A stretch of DNA of 23,489 nucleotides from Oscillospiraceae bacterium (GCA_031281115.1 JAITFV010000266.1:1-23489); one strand, 5' to 3'. Shown: positions 14,785 through 22,538, counted from the first letter of the stretch. The notes: a model not told the origin generated them from the sequence alone. Translations and numbers: made by a program.

Positions 14785-14810
14785 CAAGTTTATTTCTTGA
14801 CAATTCCTAA
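14774..14810. repeat. Short palindromic repeat, inverted copy of 9297-9330
   Basis: AAGGGATTGACAAG pairs with CTTGACAATTCCT around TTTATTT. The reverse complement of 14774-14807 matches 9297-9330 with three differences. It is followed by CGCGCTGTTGC, a half of the palindrome module seen at 12390-12409 and 22637-22654. Confidence 0.8.
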
Positions 14811-14827
14811 GGGTTCCGCGCTGTTGC

Positions 14828-14871
14828 AAAAAAAAAAAAAAAAAAAAACGGGAAGGTCTTAAACCTTCCCG
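14828..14871 (-). terminator. Intrinsic terminator overlapping the ECF gene stop codon
   Basis: On the minus strand the 9-bp stem CGGGAAGGT/ACCTTCCCG, with the TAA stop in its loop region, is followed at once by 21 T residues (14848-14828). The last codons of the gene form the left arm of the stem. Confidence 0.95.
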
Positions 14872-15422
14872 AAAAGCTCTCTGAGTCCTTTATTTTTTTT
14901 AAGCGGCTGAACGACAATGTGCGCGATTTTAAAATCAATCATGCTGTGAATAACCGTGCCAAGCCCTACCAACAGCAGAACGGATACAAGCCAGCCTTTT
15001 TCATAATACGCCTCGCCGACACTCAAGGTAATATAAAACGCGCTTACTACAGCTACTTCAATCGCGGCGTGAATAAGCCCTATACAGGCAGAGACTCCCC
15101 AAAACTTCTTCTCGGTTAATCTGCCTTTCGAGAACTTGTGCAGAAAAAGCGAACCTGCTGCTGCAAAAATTATATGAGAAGCCGCCCTAAGCACAATTAT
15201 AATCGGAAATCCGCCTAAAAAGAATCCCAGCGTTGTCCCTACGCAGACAGATATTGCAACACTCGGCGAGATAAACACAGCAACAAAGATTGCAACATGG
15301 CTCGCCAGCGTAAACGAAGCCGGTTCCAATACGATTTTGAGCGGCGAAAACATTGGAATTACTATGCCGACCGCAATAAGCAGCCCCGATATGGTTATCT
15401 TCAGTATGTGATTGTTTTTCAC
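14859..15422 (-). CDS. ECF transporter S-component-like membrane protein
   Basis: 187 residues with five or six hydrophobic helices and the look of vitamin-uptake S components: an N-terminal ITISGLLIAVGIVIPMFSPL, then the glycine-rich GTTLGFFLGGFP. Such proteins bind a vitamin or precursor and use a shared energising module (EcfAA'T), which is not in this window. The substrate cannot be fixed from the sequence; a niacin- or other vitamin-type S component is possible. The start is GTG at 15422, overlapping the upstream MFS stop by four bases (GTGA). It ends in a strong terminator, so the MFS and S-component genes form a closed two-gene operon. Confidence 0.7.
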   Translation of the reverse strand: MKNNHILKITISGLLIAVGIVIPMFSPLKIVLEPASFTLASHVAIFVAVFISPSVAISVCVGTTLGFFLGGFPIIIVLRAASHIIFAAAGSLFLHKFSKGRLTEKKFWGVSACIGLIHAAIEVAVVSAFYITLSVGEAYYEKGWLVSVLLLVGLGTVIHSMIDFKIAHIVVQPLKKNKGLRELFGKV

Positions 15423-16696
15423 TTGCTCATTTTCTCCTTGCCCAGCTTTCTCAAAATCACCATCAGCACTATTGCCGCTGCCGAGCAGCAGGAAGCAATT
15501 ATAAACGCGGGGAACATCTCGCTGACTACGATATAACCGTCATCGCCCCTTGCTCTTTTCGCGAAATACCCTGCAATCTGCGAGGCTACGTTCGAGCCTA
15601 TTCCGAAGCCGAGGAGTACGAATCCGTAGTTCGCGGCAACATGCTTCACGCCGAAGAGGTCAGCGGTGAGCGCGGGGAAGTTGCTGAAAATCCCGCCGTA
15701 AAAAAGCCCGATAAGCGCTATCAAAATAAATACCAATAATCCGTTTACAGTATTAACTAAAAGCGGTAAAATTACATTTCCCGAAAGCAGAATAAAAATT
15801 ACTTTATTGCGCCCGAGCTTATCGGAAATCATACCCCATGTGAGCCGCCCGAGCGAGTTAAACATCGTGACCGCCATAACGCCGAGCGCCGCAAGCCCCA
15901 TGCCGAAAATTACAGTTTCGTTAAGCCCTGCTTCCGTTACTCTGACTTCCGCAATCGGTCTCGCAAAATTAATCATCATTACGCCGCCTATACAAGCGAG
16001 CATATAAGTGCATACAATTAAATAAAACTGCGGTGTTTTCAGCATTTCCGAGGGAGAATATTGCTTTTTTGTTACAGCGGCGGTTGCAGCCGCGAGCTTT
16101 GCTTTGTCCTCGCCGTGCGGGCTGTGCAGAAAATACGAACCCGCCGAACATACGACAACGAAAATAATACTTAAAACAACAAACGTACCCTGCTCACCCT
16201 CGCCGACGCCGCCGAAAGCTTCTATCAGTTTTTCAACGAGCGGGGTCAGCACCACTCCGCCGAAACCGAGCGAAGCTACGATGATGCCCGTCACCAAGCC
16301 CCTTTTGTGCGGATACCATTTTTGAGCACAGGCGATGGTGGTCGAGTACGTAAAGCCCATACCCATGCCGCCTATGACGCCATAGGTAATCCACAGCATC
16401 CACGGATAATCAGCCGTCACCAAAGACGAGAGAAAAAATCCCGCCGCTAAAATTAAACCGCCGATAAAAACAACGATGCGGGTGCTGTGCTTCGCCGCAA
16501 GCTTACCGCCGACGATACTTCCAATCGTCATCATTAAAAGCAAAAGCGAAAATGCAAGGCTCGCGCCTCTGTCGTCACCGCTGAAAATAGTTCGCGCAAT
16601 GCCGTTTTGAAATACGCTCCATATATATGCTACGCCAAGCGTAATTTGAATAGCTACTGCCGCTAATATAGTTTTGATTCCTTGATTCTTAGTCAT
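15419..16696 (-). CDS. OFA-family MFS transporter (oxalate/formate antiporter type)
   Basis: 425 residues, 12 membrane helices. Family markers include the N-terminal IQITLGVAYIWSVFQNGI, GGMGMGFTYSTTIACAQKWY with PHKRGLVTGI just after it, and GRLTWGMISDKLGR in the second half. OFA members carry small carboxylates such as oxalate, formate or lactate; the actual substrate is unknown here. The ATG at 16696 has AAGGA nine bases upstream. A consensus promoter lies at 16809-16837, giving a leader of about 105 bases. Translation is coupled to the downstream S component by a 4-base overlap, which suggests a common physiological signal. Confidence 0.88.
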   Translation of the reverse strand: MTKNQGIKTILAAVAIQITLGVAYIWSVFQNGIARTIFSGDDRGASLAFSLLLLMMTIGSIVGGKLAAKHSTRIVVFIGGLILAAGFFLSSLVTADYPWMLWITYGVIGGMGMGFTYSTTIACAQKWYPHKRGLVTGIIVASLGFGGVVLTPLVEKLIEAFGGVGEGEQGTFVVLSIIFVVVCSAGSYFLHSPHGEDKAKLAAATAAVTKKQYSPSEMLKTPQFYLIVCTYMLACIGGVMMINFARPIAEVRVTEAGLNETVIFGMGLAALGVMAVTMFNSLGRLTWGMISDKLGRNKVIFILLSGNVILPLLVNTVNGLLVFILIALIGLFYGGIFSNFPALTADLFGVKHVAANYGFVLLGFGIGSNVASQIAGYFAKRARGDDGYIVVSEMFPAFIIASCCSAAAIVLMVILRKLGKEKMSK

Positions 16697-16808
16697 TTTA
16701 ATTTTTCCTTATCATTTGCAGCAAATTGCATAAGCATTGAAATATATTCGATTAACTTTAAAATATTACATTTTAAGTTTAAAGGACTACACTGCTTCAC
16801 AATAGGTA

Positions 16809-16837
16809 ATATTAGCATAAAACCGATAGCTTGTCAA
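16809..16837 (-). promoter_or_regulatory. Sigma-A promoter of the MFS/S-component operon
   Basis: On the minus strand TTGACA (16837-16832), a 17-base spacer and TAATAT (16814-16809). The leader to the MFS start contains an AT-rich imperfect stem at about 16753-16783 but no riboswitch I can recognise. Confidence 0.78.
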
Positions 16838-16868
16838 GGTTTTGGTCTGCATTTCGGCAAAACATGAA

Positions 16869-16896
16869 AAATCCCGCGGATTTTACCGCGGGATTT
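16869..16896 (-). terminator. Intrinsic terminator of the Gln-rich protein gene
   Basis: Perfect 11-bp stem AAATCCCGCGG/CCGCGGGATTT with a 6-base loop. The minus strand continues into TTTTTC. It sits 16 bases after the stop codon at 16912. Confidence 0.9.
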
Positions 16897-16911
16897 GTTT
16901 AATTAGGCAGT

Positions 16912-17616
16912 TTATGCCGCGATTTGCGAATTCGCCATACTCAAACTCGTAGGGTCGCTGTAATCCTGCACCCTCGTATACTCCTCAACCCCGTGTTCCT
17001 GGGCGGGAGTGAGCCTTGAATTTGAAGCTTCTTCTACTCTTTCATACGAAGTTTGTACTGTTGCGCTTTCGGCTACGCGCTCTTCAACACGGGCTTCCTG
17101 CGTCTGCGTTACGGTGTGTGTTCCGAGCGCGCTCTGCGTATCACTCAAGCCCTGCGGGTTCAGCGAATTCTGCGCACTGAACTCGAACGGTGAACTTGAC
17201 GGCTGTGCCATTTCTTCTACTGCTTCGTGAACCTGCTGAGATTGTGCTTGTGTTTCTAACTGCACCCGCTGTTCCTGCCGTGCCTGAAATTCTGCAAGGG
17301 TCATCTGCGGTTCACCGGTCGCCGGTGCGCCTGTTTGAAACTCTTCAATTGTAAATGTCTGCATATTCTGCACAGCCACAGGCAACGGCTCGGCAAAGCT
17401 GTTCTTCATCAGATTAATCGCCGCGAAATCCGGTTTTTCGCCTGCCGGTTCGTACCTTTCAACCGGTTGAAAGGTTTCTGCATAATCAGCTTGCAGATAA
17501 TTCTGCGTTTCGCGCTGCGCAATGCTGACGGTATTTACCTGCCTGACTTCGTCAATCGGAGCAAAATAATTGCTTCCGGCATGAACGCCCACAGCGTTTA
17601 AATTCCCAATCGTCAT
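16912..17616 (-). CDS. Disordered Gln/Glu-rich protein of unknown function
   Basis: 234 residues from the ATG at 17616, chosen because AAAGGAGG lies nine bases upstream; an ATG at 17655 has only a too-close AGGTG. There is no signal peptide, membrane helix or Cys. Composition is dominated by Q, E, A, S, T and V, with runs such as QARQEQRVQLETQAQSQQVH and PAQEHGVEEYTRVQD, which suggests a flexible or coiled-coil protein. I do not recognise a family. It is a single-gene unit with its own terminator. The Q-rich, repeat-poor style is seen in some clostridial scaffold and coat-associated proteins, but nothing here ties it to the spore. Confidence 0.75.
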   Translation of the reverse strand: MTIGNLNAVGVHAGSNYFAPIDEVRQVNTVSIAQRETQNYLQADYAETFQPVERYEPAGEKPDFAAINLMKNSFAEPLPVAVQNMQTFTIEEFQTGAPATGEPQMTLAEFQARQEQRVQLETQAQSQQVHEAVEEMAQPSSSPFEFSAQNSLNPQGLSDTQSALGTHTVTQTQEARVEERVAESATVQTSYERVEEASNSRLTPAQEHGVEEYTRVQDYSDPTSLSMANSQIAA

Positions 17617-17832
17617 ATTTTCCGCCCTCCTTTCCGTAAAGGTTGTATTACTCATGCACCTGACACTCGACGTTTTTTACTTTCAAGTGCAAAGGTAATG
17701 ATACAAATAAAGACAATTTCACACTTTAATTATAATATACTTATAAGGGAAATGTGTGAACATTTTGTAAACTTTTTCATGTTTTGGCAAATTATTTCAA
17801 TATTTTCGCGGATTTTCAATACTTTAAAAGGA

Positions 17833-17861
17833 TTGACAAGATAGTAAATTTATGGTAGAGT
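17833..17861 (+). promoter_or_regulatory. Sigma-A promoter of the site-2 protease/scpAB operon
   Basis: TTGACA (17833-17838), a 17-base spacer and TAGAGT (17856-17861), about 55 bases before the first gene. The rest of the 17617-17832 gap is AT-rich; I see no gene in it. Confidence 0.7.
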
Positions 17862-17918
17862 GAAAGTAAGCGTGTAAAAATTACCGCATTTTTCTGCTTA
17901 GAGGAGATATATTATTTT

Positions 17919-18620
17919 ATGGATTTGGTGAGATACCGACCGATTTTTCAGCTTTTTGACTGGTTTGCAGGAAACACTACAGCGGCGAATGTTTTAATCT
18001 CGTTTTTCGCTGCCGGCGTAATGATATTTATGATTTTTCCCGTGCGTGAATATGCTTGCGGTATGATGGCGAAGTGCCTCGGCGACGACACAGCGGAGCG
18101 GCAGGGGCGGCTGACGCTTAACCCGTTTGCCCACATAGACCCGCTGGGTTCGCTTATGCTGCTGCTTTTTCCGCTCGGCTGGTCGAAACCTATGCCGATT
18201 AATCCCGGACGCTGCAATAAAGTCAGCGGAAAAACCGCAATGCTGCTGATAACGCTTGCGGGTCCTGCGGCGCTTATAATTGTGGCTTATATCTTCATGA
18301 TTATTTTCAAGTTGCTGTTAATCAATATGGCTAACGAAGCAATGGCGTATTCAGTGATTGCTGTCAGTCTTATTGTGCAAATCTGCGCATTTATCGCGGT
18401 ATTGAACTTACTGCCGATTCCGCCGCTTGCCGGTTCGAGAATCCTGTTTTTCTTCTTAAAACCCCGGCAGATGTATAAAATAATGGAGCACCAGAGAATC
18501 ATTACAATGGTTTTCTTTGTTTTGCTTTTTATCCCGAATTCGCCGCTGATGTGGTTAATTCAGCAGCTTGCTTTTTATCTGCTTTCAGCTCTTAATTTTC
18601 TTTCGGGATTTATCCGGTGA
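17919..18620 (+). CDS. M50 site-2 protease homologue without zinc ligands (pseudoprotease)
   Basis: 233 residues with five or six membrane helices, laid out like the short YwhC-type site-2 proteases often found before scpA. Family landmarks remain: GRLTLNPFAHIDPLGSL (63-79), GWSKPMPINP (87-96), LAGPAAL (113-119) and NLLPIPPL (163-170). The active site does not. Where HExxH is expected the sequence is R43-E-Y-A-C47, and the usual Asp after PPL is Ala171 (PPLAGSR), so all three zinc ligands are gone while the Glu stays. It should be unable to cut peptides and may act as a membrane scaffold or binding protein. Its stop overlaps the scpA GTG (GTGA), so it is still coupled to an essential-type gene and intact in frame. 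Confidence 0.85.
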   Translation: MDLVRYRPIFQLFDWFAGNTTAANVLISFFAAGVMIFMIFPVREYACGMMAKCLGDDTAERQGRLTLNPFAHIDPLGSLMLLLFPLGWSKPMPINPGRCNKVSGKTAMLLITLAGPAALIIVAYIFMIIFKLLLINMANEAMAYSVIAVSLIVQICAFIAVLNLLPIPPLAGSRILFFFLKPRQMYKIMEHQRIITMVFFVLLFIPNSPLMWLIQQLAFYLLSALNFLSGFIR

Positions 18621-19300
18621 CGGCGCTTAGCTTTAAAACCGAGGTTTTTGAAGGCCCGCTTGACCTTATGCTGACGCTGATTGCGAAGCATAAACTCAGC
18701 ATAACCGATATAAAGATTTCAGTACTTTTGGAGCAATTTCTGCTCTACTTGGACACAATGCGGGAAGCTGATATAGAAATTGCGGGCGAGTTTTTAGAAA
18801 TGGCGGCGCGGCTTATTTATATGAAGAGCGCGGCGCTGTTGCCGAAGCACGAACTCGAAGAACTCAAAAAAGAGCTTCAGCACTCGCTTGAAGAATATGC
18901 GCGCTATAAGAAAGCGGCGGCAAGGTTCGCGGAACTGTATAACGGCGATAATATTTTTACACGCAAACCCGAAGAACTGCCCGTTGATAATGAGTACCGC
19001 GGATTTCATAGTATTGATGAGCTTTTAAGCGCGCTCGGAGCGATAATTGTTAAGGAGCGTCTCGCCGCGATGCCGCCGCCCGTAATACCCGCGATGACGC
19101 ATAAATACGTAAGTGTCTTTTCAAAAATAGTTTTTATATTGAAGCAAATCAGGCACGGCGGGGAATTCAGGCTCGCGGAGCTTTACGCGGGACAGACGCG
19201 CACAGAAAAAGTCGCGGTGTTTCTTGCGCTGTTAGAATTATCGGCTTACGGTCGCGTCAGGTTTTCGGATGACGATGAAGTAATAACAATTAATAGTTAG
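18617..19300 (+). CDS. scpA: Segregation and condensation protein A
   Basis: 227 residues, slightly short for ScpA (about 240-260). It has the kleisin N-terminus (FEGPLDLMLTLIAKHKLSIT), the typical EFLEMAARLIYMKSAALLP segment, and a C-terminal winged helix (FLALLELSAYGRVRF). ScpA bridges SMC heads and binds ScpB in the chromosome-condensing complex. The start is a GTG overlapping the previous stop. scpB follows after 66 bases, an AT-rich gap with TAATAATTAAT-like repeats. Confidence 0.95.
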   Translation: MTALSFKTEVFEGPLDLMLTLIAKHKLSITDIKISVLLEQFLLYLDTMREADIEIAGEFLEMAARLIYMKSAALLPKHELEELKKELQHSLEEYARYKKAAARFAELYNGDNIFTRKPEELPVDNEYRGFHSIDELLSALGAIIVKERLAAMPPPVIPAMTHKYVSVFSKIVFILKQIRHGGEFRLAELYAGQTRTEKVAVFLALLELSAYGRVRFSDDDEVITINS

Positions 19301-19366
19301 TAATTAATAATTAATAATTATGAAGTTCGCTGCAAAGCGGCGCAACGATTATTAACCGGAGATTAT

Positions 19367-19951
19367 ATGGAACTACAAGAAGGTATTGCTATAACCGAAG
19401 CTATACTGTTCGCGGCAGGCGAGCCGGTAAGCGTTGACAGGCTTTCCGAAGCCGCCGGAATCGACCCTGAAACAGCCGTGAAGCTCATCGGGCAGCTTGA
19501 GAGAAAATATAACGTTTCCGACAGCGGGCTGCGGATTATACGCCTTGAAGACAGCTATCAGATTACAACCCGCACGGAATACGCGCCTTTCATAAAAACC
19601 GCGCTCGAAATAAGAAGAAACGCGCCGCTTTCACAAGCCGCGCTTGAAGTTTTAGCGGTTATCGCATACAACCAGCCGGTGACAAAGGCTTATGTTGAGC
19701 AGGTTCGCGGCGTAGACAGCAACAGCGTGGTTAATACGCTCGCGGAGCGCGGGCTTGTCGAAGAGGCGGGACGGCTTGACCTGCCGGGGCGCCCGGTGAC
19801 TTACAGGACAACACAGACGTTCCTGCGCTCGTTCGGTTTAAATGAAATCGGGCAGCTCCCGCCTTTCCCCGACGAAGAAGGGCAGATGCGGCTTGATACC
19901 CGGTACGAAGAACGCGAGGATTATGAAGCGGGCGAGGAACAGGAAAAATGA
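19367..19951 (+). CDS. scpB: Segregation and condensation protein B
   Basis: 194 residues, normal for ScpB. It has two winged-helix domains, with the family stretches ITEAILFAAGEPVSVDRLSE, LSQAALEVLAVIAYNQPVTK, and VEQVRGVDSNSVVNTLAERG followed by LV. It dimerises and binds ScpA, regulating SMC. GGAG lies about seven bases before the ATG. The stop overlaps the next gene by four bases (ATGA). Confidence 0.96.
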   Translation: MELQEGIAITEAILFAAGEPVSVDRLSEAAGIDPETAVKLIGQLERKYNVSDSGLRIIRLEDSYQITTRTEYAPFIKTALEIRRNAPLSQAALEVLAVIAYNQPVTKAYVEQVRGVDSNSVVNTLAERGLVEEAGRLDLPGRPVTYRTTQTFLRSFGLNEIGQLPPFPDEEGQMRLDTRYEEREDYEAGEEQEK

Positions 19952-20664
19952 TTGCTCTGATTATTTTAGGTGCAGTATTGCTGTTGATTGCGGTTTTAAT
20001 GTCGCTGCCGCTTGTTTTCGTGATAGATTATGAAAAAGAAGCGGAGATAAAAATACGCTTGTTATTTTTTAATCTGTTTGAGGAAAAAGAACCGAAGAAG
20101 CAAAAGCGGCGTAAACGCGCAAAGAAGAAGTTAGTAAAATACAAAAAAGCAAAAGCAGCGCATATGCAAAGAACAAACGACATAACTACAGCCCCGAACG
20201 CGAAAAAAGAAAAAAGCATCGTAAAAGATATACCGGATTTAGACATAAAAATGCTTAAAATGCTCATCGGCGGCATGGCGCACCCGATTAAAAGGCTAAT
20301 CAGGAAAATTAAAATCACGGAGCTCAGCATAAACAGCGTTGTCGGCGGCTCCGATGCAGCGAAGACGGCGATTAACTACGGGTTGCAAAACGCTGCAGTT
20401 CATTCGGCAGTCGCGTGGGTTGGTTCAATTTCAAACGTGAAAGTCGAAAATATTAATATTCAAGCGGATTTTATGCGGGAAGATTCAAAACTTGCACTGC
20501 ATTGCAAAGTTAAAATAAAATCAGGTACGGTGCTTATTTGTCTGCTTGCATTTATGTTCAGGATAGCGAGCTTAAACGGCAATGGTAACGGGAATCACAA
20601 AAAGCCGCAATATCAGAGCAGAAGCGGCGGAATCGGTAAAACAATCAGAATCGTTATGGATTGA
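19948..20664 (+). CDS. DUF2953 membrane protein
   Basis: 238 residues. One N-terminal helix (ALIILGAVLLLIAVLMSLPL) is followed by a very basic stretch (KKQKRRKRAKKKLVKYKKAK, about 50-70). The DUF2953 region then follows, with the pattern ITELSINSVVGGSDAAKTAI and NYG after it, and a second hydrophobic segment near 190-205. Genes of this family commonly sit between scpB and gerW (ytfJ) in Clostridia, as here. The function is unknown; a sporulation link is inferred only from that neighbourhood. Confidence 0.82.
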   Translation: MIALIILGAVLLLIAVLMSLPLVFVIDYEKEAEIKIRLLFFNLFEEKEPKKQKRRKRAKKKLVKYKKAKAAHMQRTNDITTAPNAKKEKSIVKDIPDLDIKMLKMLIGGMAHPIKRLIRKIKITELSINSVVGGSDAAKTAINYGLQNAAVHSAVAWVGSISNVKVENINIQADFMREDSKLALHCKVKIKSGTVLICLLAFMFRIASLNGNGNGNHKKPQYQSRSGGIGKTIRIVMD

Positions 20665-20687
20665 TGTGCAGCTAATTTATATAATGG

Positions 20688-20763
20688 GTAGGGAACGGAT
20701 TAATCCGTTCCGCATAAAATCCTGCATTATGCCACAATCGGAACGCATAAATGCGTTCCCTAC
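20688..20763. repeat. Double-palindrome repeat GTAGGGAACG...CGTTCCCTAC
   Basis: Two hairpins, GGAACGGATTAATCCGTTCC (20692-20711) and GGAACGCAT/ATGCGTTCC (about 20740-20759), are bounded by GTAGGG and CCCTAC. The outer arms can also pair. This is a different family from the TATAG elements. It lies between the DUF2953 gene and gerW; I found no convincing promoter there. Confidence 0.8.
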
Positions 20764-20843
20764 AGATTTATATTATAAGCACTATTGTAATATCAACGCA
20801 AATATAAATTTTAAAACCGAAAAACAGCGAAAGGAATTATAAA

Positions 20844-21218
20844 ATGGCAGACAATTTAAAAGGGTTGCTTAGCTCCTCAATGGAGAAAATACGCGATTTG
20901 GTCGATGTCAACGCGATTATCGGCGACCCGATTACCTCGCCCGACGGGACGCTCATAATCCCGATTTCAAAGGTGACGTTCGGGTTTGTCTCGGGCGGCT
21001 CTGACATTCCGGCGAAAGCGCCGAACGACGTTTTCGCGGGCGGCGCGGGCGCGGGTGTTACGATTAAACCGCAGGCGTTCATAGTCATTAAAACCGATGG
21101 CGATGTAAAACTGCTTGAAGTCGGCGCAGACAGCGGTTTTATCGACGGGCTTATTACCGGTGTGCCTGATTTAATCAATAAAGTTAAAGATGTTTTCGGT
21201 AAAAGTAAAGAAGAGTAA
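20844..21218 (+). CDS. gerW: GerW/YtfJ-family sporulation protein
   Basis: 124 residues with the full family pattern: an N-terminal amphipathic segment, VNAIIGDPITSPDGTLIIPI, SKVTFGFVSGGSD, then the glycine-rich GGAGAGVTIKPQAFIVI. In Bacillus the protein is made in the forespore and affects germination. AAAGGAA precedes the ATG at a normal distance. In Clostridia it usually lies near scpAB and dacF, which matches this layout. Confidence 0.95.
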   Translation: MADNLKGLLSSSMEKIRDLVDVNAIIGDPITSPDGTLIIPISKVTFGFVSGGSDIPAKAPNDVFAGGAGAGVTIKPQAFIVIKTDGDVKLLEVGADSGFIDGLITGVPDLINKVKDVFGKSKEE

Positions 21219-21280
21219 TAAGTATGTCCGGCAATTTCACAGCATAAAATGGACTAAAACCCGAAAGGAATGTCCCGACT

Positions 21281-22426
21281 GTGAAAATAAATTCTTTTAT
21301 TATTTCTTTAACCCTGCTTCTTACACTTGCACCAATCTGCACTATTCAGGCAACGGCGGCTGAACCGTCCCCGCTTGAAATCTCCGCCCGTTCTGCAATT
21401 TTAATCAACGCGGATACGGGCGCTGTCATTGTTGAGAAGAACTCGCTTGAACGCCGCGCAATGGCAAGCACCACAAAAATAATGTCTGCACTGTTAACGC
21501 TTGAAGCCGGTGACCTTGAACGGCAATTCACGGTTGATTCAATGGCAATCCGCATTGAAGGTTCGTCAATGGGGCTTCGTGAGGGTGATATAGTCACAAG
21601 AAGGATACTAACGGCAGGCATGCTGCTGCCCTCGGGCAACGATGCGTCACAGGCGGCGGCAGTAAGCGTTTCGGGGAGTATTCCCGAATTCGTAAAATTA
21701 ATGAACGAACGCGCGCAGCAGCTCGGGCTCAAAGACACGCAGTTCAGAAACCCCTCGGGGCTTGATGCTGACGGGCATTATTCAACAGCTTATGACCTCG
21801 CGTTATTAACGCAATTCGCGATGCAGAACCCGGAGTTCGCACGAATGACCGCTGAACAGGCGTTGCGCGTGGAATTCGGTAATCCGCCGTTTCCGAGATG
21901 GCTCCATAATAACAACAAGCTGCTCCATATGTATGACGGTGCAATCGGCACTAAGACAGGCTTTACCGATAACGCAAGGAGGTGTCTTGTTTCGGCGGCA
22001 ATGCGGGACGGCGTAACTTTAATCGCCGTTACATTAAACGCTCACGACGACTGGAACGACCACATCAAGATGTTTGATTACGGTTTCTCGGTGGTGAAGA
22101 ATCAGCCTGTAGATTATGATTTATCGGAGTTTTACGTTGAGATAGCCGGAGGAATCCGGGAGCGCGCAACTGTAAAAGTCGCGGAAATTCCCACACTCGC
22201 GCTTTCGGACGAGGAAATGCGGTTCGTTGAAGTCAAAATTCAGCTCATACCTTTTATTTACGCAGGTTTTGAAGCGGGCGAACAGGTGGGTTTGCTGGAG
22301 TTTTATTATAATGGCAGGTTATTAAAATCCGTGCCTTTGGTCACAGCCGAAGCGTGTGAATCCCCGGCAGAGCGATTGACGCTCGCGGCAGGGTTCGTGC
22401 AGTTTTGGAGGAGGAGTTTGTTTTAG
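21281..22426 (+). CDS. dacF: D-alanyl-D-alanine carboxypeptidase (DacF-type PBP)
   Basis: 381 residues from a GTG at 21281; the nearby ATG is out of frame and AAAGGA lies 11 bases upstream. A signal peptide (FIISLTLLLTLAPI, cut near ATA-AE) precedes the peptidase S11 domain. The three active-site motifs are present: S63-T-T-K66, S118-G-N120 and K225-T-G227. A C-terminal beta domain follows (about 275-365). The final residues are WRRSLF, without the strong amphipathic anchor of some relatives. It trims pentapeptide stems outside the membrane; DacF acts during spore cortex formation in Bacillus, and the gerW neighbourhood supports that role. A hairpin repeat begins nine bases after the stop. 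Confidence 0.92.
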   Translation: MKINSFIISLTLLLTLAPICTIQATAAEPSPLEISARSAILINADTGAVIVEKNSLERRAMASTTKIMSALLTLEAGDLERQFTVDSMAIRIEGSSMGLREGDIVTRRILTAGMLLPSGNDASQAAAVSVSGSIPEFVKLMNERAQQLGLKDTQFRNPSGLDADGHYSTAYDLALLTQFAMQNPEFARMTAEQALRVEFGNPPFPRWLHNNNKLLHMYDGAIGTKTGFTDNARRCLVSAAMRDGVTLIAVTLNAHDDWNDHIKMFDYGFSVVKNQPVDYDLSEFYVEIAGGIRERATVKVAEIPTLALSDEEMRFVEVKIQLIPFIYAGFEAGEQVGLLEFYYNGRLLKSVPLVTAEACESPAERLTLAAGFVQFWRRSLF

Positions 22427-22434
22427 AGTGTTTA

Positions 22435-22538
22435 TATAGTCGTTTAAAACGACTATAGTTGCGGTGAAACCGCAACTCGCCGCGTAGCGAGCGAAAATTT
22501 AGATTGGATTCATTCCAATCTAAATTTAACTAACTATA
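22435..22538. repeat. 104-bp multi-hairpin repeat, copy 2
   Basis: Differs from 12922-13025 at two positions. The first hairpin TATAGTCGTTT/AAACGACTATA and the stem GTTGCGGT/ACCGCAAC are perfect in this copy. It lies just after dacF and may serve as its 3' end. Confidence 0.93.

Noticed and set aside
14828..14848. 21-base A tract as an assembly artefact or poly-A tail
   Set aside because: It is well explained as the T-run of the intrinsic terminator on the minus strand, although its exact length is uncertain.
16697..16808. Riboswitch in the leader of the OFA/S-component operon
   Set aside because: The leader is AT-rich with only a weak imperfect stem and no conserved riboswitch core that I recognise.
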